Shown piece after piece: positions 21,201 through 25,655 of a stretch of DNA of 25,655 nucleotides. Position 1 is the stretch's first letter; every line of letters begins with the position of its first letter. The notes below the pieces were generated by a model. It was given only the letters and a program-made list of their open reading frames with translations, was not told where the DNA came from and made no database searches. This DNA is from Saccoglossus kowalevskii (taxonomy: Eukaryota; Hemichordata; Enteropneusta; Harrimaniidae). A program made the position numbers and the translations under genes. The stretch spans positions 244,217 through 269,871 of the forward strand of contig NW_003108083.1 in the NCBI RefSeq assembly GCF_000003605.2, in the 5' to 3' direction.

Positions 21201-22161
21201 GAGCTGGAATTGAGTTGACGACTCGGCGCTACAGACGAGTTAGTTAGTAATATAACTGAGCTATCTGTGAAAATCCTTTGGGTCGAATCAAACACTACAC
21301 ATTGAAAGGTTTGCCTGCCAAGCGAGACTTTGAGTCAGAGTCCCGCGACGTGTATTAGTACGCATTCCATTCGAAGCATTTTCAATTGGTAAGAGAAAAA
21401 AACGTCATCGGAATATTGTCTGAGAAATTTGTACTATATATGCAAATACTTCGTATACATGTAGCGTCTTTTCCAATGTTACAGTGTATGTTTTATTTTA
21501 CTGCCTTCCAATTACTGCATGTTTGAAATCGAGACCCTCTGAAACGCTACTACAAATTGACCTGACATACATAACATAATATAACACAAAGAGTTTCAGC
21601 TTGATTTGTCACTGTATGGGCACTACATAATTACGACTCCTGGTTAGATTTCATATTCTAGGGGTCGGAGCTACGTCACAGAACGTCTTACGTTGCAAAG
21701 ACGAGCACCACTGTAGCAAGTACTTTAATATTGGTCTGCGCGACGCCGGTCGAAGGCCCGGTGAAAATAGATGGAACAGTCACAAACTCAACTTTGAAGT
21801 AATCCTGAGCAACCAAATTTATACATGTTACACATGTAGAGATACACTGTTCAGGGGATTCTCAACAACTATCTCAAAGTATAGTTTTCTGACTGTTTTT
21901 GGACTTGCCAGGCAGTGAAAATGCCCGGATGTCCGTCCGGTTGTGTATTTGGTTAGACATCATACAGTACCGTACTGTACTGCGCATCGAGTGCCGTTAT
22001 TGAATTACGCACAAATGAATCGTAACACAATGTAATGGTGTAAAAGAAGTAATATATTTGGACAACAACATTCTAAACTACAGTTTACAATATGAAAACT
22101 ATTAAACTATTTCTTTTCTATTGTGTCAATACTGTAACCAACGTCACCGACGATCGAGGAG
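18280..22161. other. Intergenic region, no gene supported
   Basis: Short open frames only, with no domain resemblance. It contains a (TA)n run near 18446-18459, a GC-richer stretch at about 20190-20640 with a minisatellite, and a 26-bp hAT-like fragment at 21524-21549. Confidence 0.5.
20521..20620. repeat. CAAGACT/CAGGACT minisatellite
   Basis: Irregular short units built on CCAAGACT, CAAGGCT and CCAGGACTGGACT. The last two units (20591-20605 and 20606-20620) are a perfect 15-bp tandem repeat. Confidence 0.7.
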
Positions 22162-22475
22162 TTAACGACCACCGTAATAGTGTGAGCCAGTGGCGGTTCC
22201 CGAGTAAGTCGAGTCAAGGGTTGTCTGAAGATGACCCAACGATATAGCGTCTTTGATAACGTCAACATCACGGCGCGAATGATTGGATGATATTTCGCCA
22301 AGACAACGACCGACTTTGTTATTATACAGATCCATCAGTCGTTCAGACAGAACATTGACGCTTGAAACTTCGTGTGCATCCCCGAACTGCTTGGCTGTAT
22401 AGCTTCCGTACCTCTTTGTTACTCGGTACATCCACAGGGCATGACGGAAGGCATCGCCTTGCCCGTTGTGCAGAC
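22162..22475 (-). CDS. DUF6973-like gene, exon 4 (core motifs, C-terminus)
   Basis: The acceptor is CTTCATTTAG|GTCTGC. It encodes 103 residues with the HNGQGDAFRHALW, GDAHE and MDLYNN motifs, a Ser/Gly/Tyr-rich tail and TAA at 22162-22164. No canonical AATAAA is visible close behind; AATATA at 22053-22058 is a weak candidate signal. Confidence 0.9.
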
Positions 22476-25270
22476 CTAAATGAAGAAAGATGACAGATTT
22501 AGTACACAACTCTTAGGCCTGTCTGTGCTAAGTATAAGTAGATCCATACATCAACAGTATATGAACTGAATTGACACGTACTTGTACTATGGTGTAGGAA
22601 TATCGGATGACACTCAGTGATACGTATGAAATCAACTCTCGATTTATCGCATAAATGTTAACATTAATGAATGGACAAAAAAGGCCGCCGAGTTCTCTCA
22701 AGTAGCGTTCCAATTCGCTCCGTCATCGAGTTAACTGTTCAAAATACTATGGTTATTGGAGAAGGAATTACTACATGTATTTGAGAGATCAAAACAAGTC
22801 TCGTGGCACTCACGTTCCTCACGAGATCTCGACGGCCATATGTTCCTCAGGTCTAGGTGCTACTTACTATTTGGAAATTCACGTTGAGCATCGGCTTTGC
22901 TATCGTCAGCCATGTCTCTTATAGCAAACACCTTGAAAATATTTTGAAGAGATACTCTCCACTCTCCGGGACCATTTGGGTCGAATCCAAGCCAAGAGTA
23001 TGCGCCAGTCTCAGATAGATCGCTAGGTAAGCTCTGGCAACCTACACACAAGAACAAATAACTTTGGAGTTTACTATATGATGCTGGGAACCACTACTAG
23101 GATTAACAACTCCAGATTTTATCGTAAGTTTCACATTTTACCCAAAAATAGCAGCTGTAAATTTGAAATGTATGAACATAGTATATAATAGAAAATGGAA
23201 AAACACTAATACGCATGTGCAATGATTGGTATTGTACGTACCACAACAACAAGTGTACATGCGTATTAGAGAATTTTATTCTTTCATCGAACAAATGCTC
23301 GGATGTTTGCTACAACATTCACGATGACAGTATCAACATACAGAAACAAACCACATTATAAAAAAAATGATGTTTTCTTCAATATTGCATTATATAAATG
23401 GCGAAAATATGCACCAAAGTCTCGGTAAGAATATTACAATTTGTTTTGTTTTTTGATTGGTTTAATTGTAGTGATTACATTGAATTTCACTACAAACTCG
23501 TGTATGCAATCTTATCTTGTTTAAATATTTTAAAAACGTTCAACCTTGAAGACTCTCGCGTTGCATTCAAATAATACACTCTCATTGGCTATATAGGACA
23601 TTTGGTAACGTCAGTTACCGACGAGTCATCGTGGGATTCCTTCAATCGATTTGCTTCCATACATCCATTGTTGTGCTGTGATTTGTCAAAATGTTTTTCA
23701 ACCGTTATTTTAAATTTGTAAAACATTTTATATAAAAATAACTCTCATGCGCGGGAATTGAGTTCCAAGCGACGATAACAACACACGCTAAAACGCAAAG
23801 GCCCATGGGTAGACGCTTGTTTGTAAACACGTTATTGCCACCTGACGCATGCGCAGGTGACGATTATCCTGCTTTAAACTTCAACTTATAGTTGTACTAC
23901 CGGTGTACTTTGGTTAATAAAATTCATTGTTATAAATTATTGCGATGTGACGTCGTACAACGAATTTTTCGACGTCATCTGACAGTGCAATAAAATTCCA
24001 AAGAAATCGGAAACCTTACGATTGACAAGAACGTTTCATTTTGTTTCTTCAAATTGACGCACTGTTCTGAATGTTCACTCGTTACACATAGTTTATGCAC
24101 ATGTAGAGAGAAAATCTGAGCATGAGTGAATAGTGTAGCGTGTGTGACTCGCAAAAGCAAAACAAACAAACAAACAAATTAAAAACAAACAAAACAAAAA
24201 AACATGCACTCGGGCTTTTTTTCCCACTATGACGTTGGGGCATATTTTCGGCATTATTATGGAAATTCAATTCGTTTTAGGAATATACATTCCATAAGCA
24301 GACTATTTTCTCTGCAGTATAAATCAAACTACAGTCTACCCAGCATTCTAAACATGCGATATTATCCGGGGTTATTGATCTAATTTACACATGCGCATAC
24401 AAATAGCAATACAAAACTATGATTTTTGGAAATGTCGCCTAACGTAAACAATCATTTAGATCTGCACTCATCCTTCAACGCAGATTGTACTGTCACAGTC
24501 GTGTAGATGACCAATGAGCCCAAAAAGTTGTCGCTTCGAGCGAAAATATTTTCACCTACATATGTTAGAAGCGCTCCGTCACTATAAGTTACTTGATATG
24601 AACAGTGTATTCTGCCTGGCTATGAAACAAATAATTGAACATTAATTGCAAATTGATTTATGCGTTTGGCAATTGTTGCAGCAGTTGTTCAAGAGAACAT
24701 AAATGTGCGAGAATTACATAATTAGTATTAAGGGTATGCGTACATTCATGAAAGACATCATGATGCGGAACTGAACAGATCAAGCATATGGTCACGTGAC
24801 GAAAACCACTCACCGCATGTACTGCATCGTCTACTTCTTATCCCGAAAGCGTCTTCGGCATACTTCGAATCCTCTGTTGTTTCTTGTTCGACTGGGTACT
24901 GATTAGTTAAATTAAATGAAATGAGACAAAATGAAATTAATTTTGGTAAAATAAACAGTTATTATTTAACTCTACAATATTGTTCTTGGAATACACATTA
25001 TTATAAAACAAAAGTGAGTGCACTAAGCGACCACATACTCCGTTAAATACATTATGTTATCGTTTAACTACTGACCTTTGTAGATAAAAATTCAGCCTGT
25101 ATTTCTGGTAAGATATCTTCAAACGTTTTCAAAAGTTCTAGAAATTCTCGCTGGAATTCTGCCTTTCTTTCCTTTGTAGTGAAGTAATCATTGGGTAAGC
25201 CCGTATTTGTCTCAAGGCTTCTTCCACTCACCACTACGCAGACGCAAACAGCTAACACAAGGCTGAACAT
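22162..25270 (-). CDS. Secreted protein with bacterial-type HNGxGDAFRHALW domain (DUF6973-like), four exons
   Basis: Exons join(25076-25270, 24814-24898, 22868-23041, 22162-22475), complement; 768 nt, 255 aa plus TAA. All introns are GT-AG and phases agree (0, 1, 1). Residues 1-16 are a signal peptide. A Glu/Phe-rich helical pro-region follows (about 30-65), then an RSRR convertase motif (86-89) directly before a Cys cluster (C90, C93, C95). The conserved domain spans about 96-240: GPGEWRVSLQNIFKVFAIRD, then HNGQGDAFRHALW (154-166), GDAHE (183-187) and MDLYNNKVGR (199-208). I recognise these motifs from bacterial proteins of the DUF6973 type, whose activity I do not know. The invariant-looking D159, R162, H163, H186, E187, D200 and N203/N204 could form a polar active or binding site; that is inference. 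Secreted and probably processed. Confidence 0.88.
22868..23041 (-). CDS. DUF6973-like gene, exon 3
   Basis: 174 nt, phase 1 on both sides. The acceptor is CTTGTGTGTAG|GTTGCC and the donor AATA|GTAAGT. It encodes CQSLPSDLSE, a Trp/Pro/Gly segment and a helix (NIFKVFAIRDMADDSKADAQ) that ends REFPN, directly joining the HNG motif of exon 4. Confidence 0.87.
23743..23877. mobile_element. TTAA-type palindromic element, copy B, in DUF6973-like gene intron 2
   Basis: It shares GCGCGGGAATTGAGT, AAGCGACGATAACAACA and TGGGTAGACGCTTGTTTGTA blocks with 13309-13443. It ends GCATGCGCAGGTGACG...CTTTAA, the inverted form of copy A's left end. Its own left terminus is missing. Confidence 0.65.
24158..24203. 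repeat. (AAAC)n simple repeat
   Basis: A-rich tract with repeated AAAC units, interrupted once by AATTAAA, within intron 2 of the DUF6973-like gene. Confidence 0.8.
24814..24898 (-). CDS. DUF6973-like gene, exon 2 (RSRR motif)
   Basis: 85 nt, phase 0 to 1. The acceptor is CTAATCAG|TACCCAG and the donor TGCG|GTGAGT. It encodes 28 residues ending IRSRRCSTC. It is short, but it is the only stretch between exons 1 and 3 that fits both phases with strong splice sites. Confidence 0.78.
25076..25270 (-). CDS. DUF6973-like gene, exon 1 (signal peptide and helical pro-region)
   Basis: 65 codons from ATG 25270; an in-frame TAG at 25313-25315 and no other ATG between make this the start. The donor is AAAG|GTCAGT in phase 0. 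Residues MFSLVLAVCVCVVVSG are a signal peptide; the rest is rich in Glu, Phe and Leu and probably helical. Confidence 0.85.
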
Positions 25271-25339
25271 TGCAGACAGAGAATTGTGCTTCACAAAGAA
25301 TTGAGAGAACAACTATGCTGCTTCAAAATTAGTTTGCCG

Positions 25340-25347
25340 TATTTATA
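25340..25347 (-). promoter_or_regulatory. TATA box of the DUF6973-like gene
   Basis: The minus strand reads CTATAAATACGG, 70 bp before the ATG, predicting a start site near 25310-25315 and a 5'UTR of about 45 nt. Confidence 0.65.
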
Positions 25348-25655
25348 GATTAAACTTGAAGGTCATCTTATCCTCTGGGACGGATGTAAGGTTATTTTTT
25401 TCAGAACAACATGTAATTCGCAGAATGTTCTCCAAAAATTCTTAGAAATTCTGCGAGTACATCCGCAAAAATATAAACTTGATTATAATACCATAAGCTC
25501 GGTACCAGTGCTGTCCTGTTATAAAACAATAACTGCATATTTATTAAGGTTAATGCACAAACATACAAACAAGCTTAAGACTGTGTTTACCACATTTGTT
25601 CGAATTGTTTAATAAACATCTATCCCTACTAGCGTGTTTTGCACGTCGTACACTC
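25348..25655. other. Upstream flank of the DUF6973-like gene
   Basis: AT-rich sequence upstream of the TATA box, with no recognised motif or gene. An imperfect repeat built on TTCGCAGAATGTTCT and TTCTGCGAG lies at 25413-25458. Confidence 0.4.

Overview
The window looks like AT-rich nuclear DNA from an invertebrate animal, probably marine. The coding regions are short minus-strand exons with GT/AG introns, TATA boxes and AATAAA-type signals, separated by long stretches packed with short transposon remnants. There is no bacterial operon structure. The short-chain collagen C4-type gene points to a sponge, cnidarian, lophotrochozoan or invertebrate deuterostome. A lophotrochozoan is my guess, but the phylum cannot be fixed from this sequence alone.

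Layout, left to right. (1) 58-4750, minus strand: a complete five-exon gene for a secreted short-chain collagen C4-like protein of about 455 residues (exons 4484-4681, 2522-2639, 2097-2363, 1598-1897, 191-675). All splice phases agree. It has a TATA box 62 bp upstream of the ATG and poly(A) signals after the stop. A TTAA-flanked MITE-like element sits in intron 1. (2) 4752-8370: no gene supported. (3) About 8370-12757: two diverged tandem copies of a 2-2.4 kb unit. Each carries a retroviral-type primer-binding-site motif behind LTR-like promoter and poly(A) motifs, and each copy has its own different MITE insertion. (4) 13019-14432: a 110-bp minisatellite, a palindromic TTAA element and a hAT-like terminus pair. 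(5) 17338-18229, minus strand: a second copy of the collagen gene's first two exons (signal peptide and coiled coil), but with no collagen body of its own. (6) 18280-22161: no gene supported, one minisatellite. (7) 22162-25347, minus strand: a complete four-exon gene for a secreted 255-residue protein. Its C-terminal half carries a conserved HNGxGDAFRHALW...GDAHE...MDLYNN pattern that I associate with bacterial proteins (DUF6973-like).

All three minus-strand units encode secreted proteins with short N-terminal signal peptides, and all have an R-x-K/R-R proprotein-convertase motif upstream of the main domain. The two collagen 5' cassettes share exon phase (0, then 1), an identical 118-nt second exon, and the cleavage motif at exactly the same codon position. 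The distal cassette could therefore splice in frame onto the collagen body about 15 kb downstream. It is either a distal alternative promoter for the same gene or a 5'-only paralogue. That question, and the bacterial-looking domain in a secreted animal protein, are the two most interesting points here.
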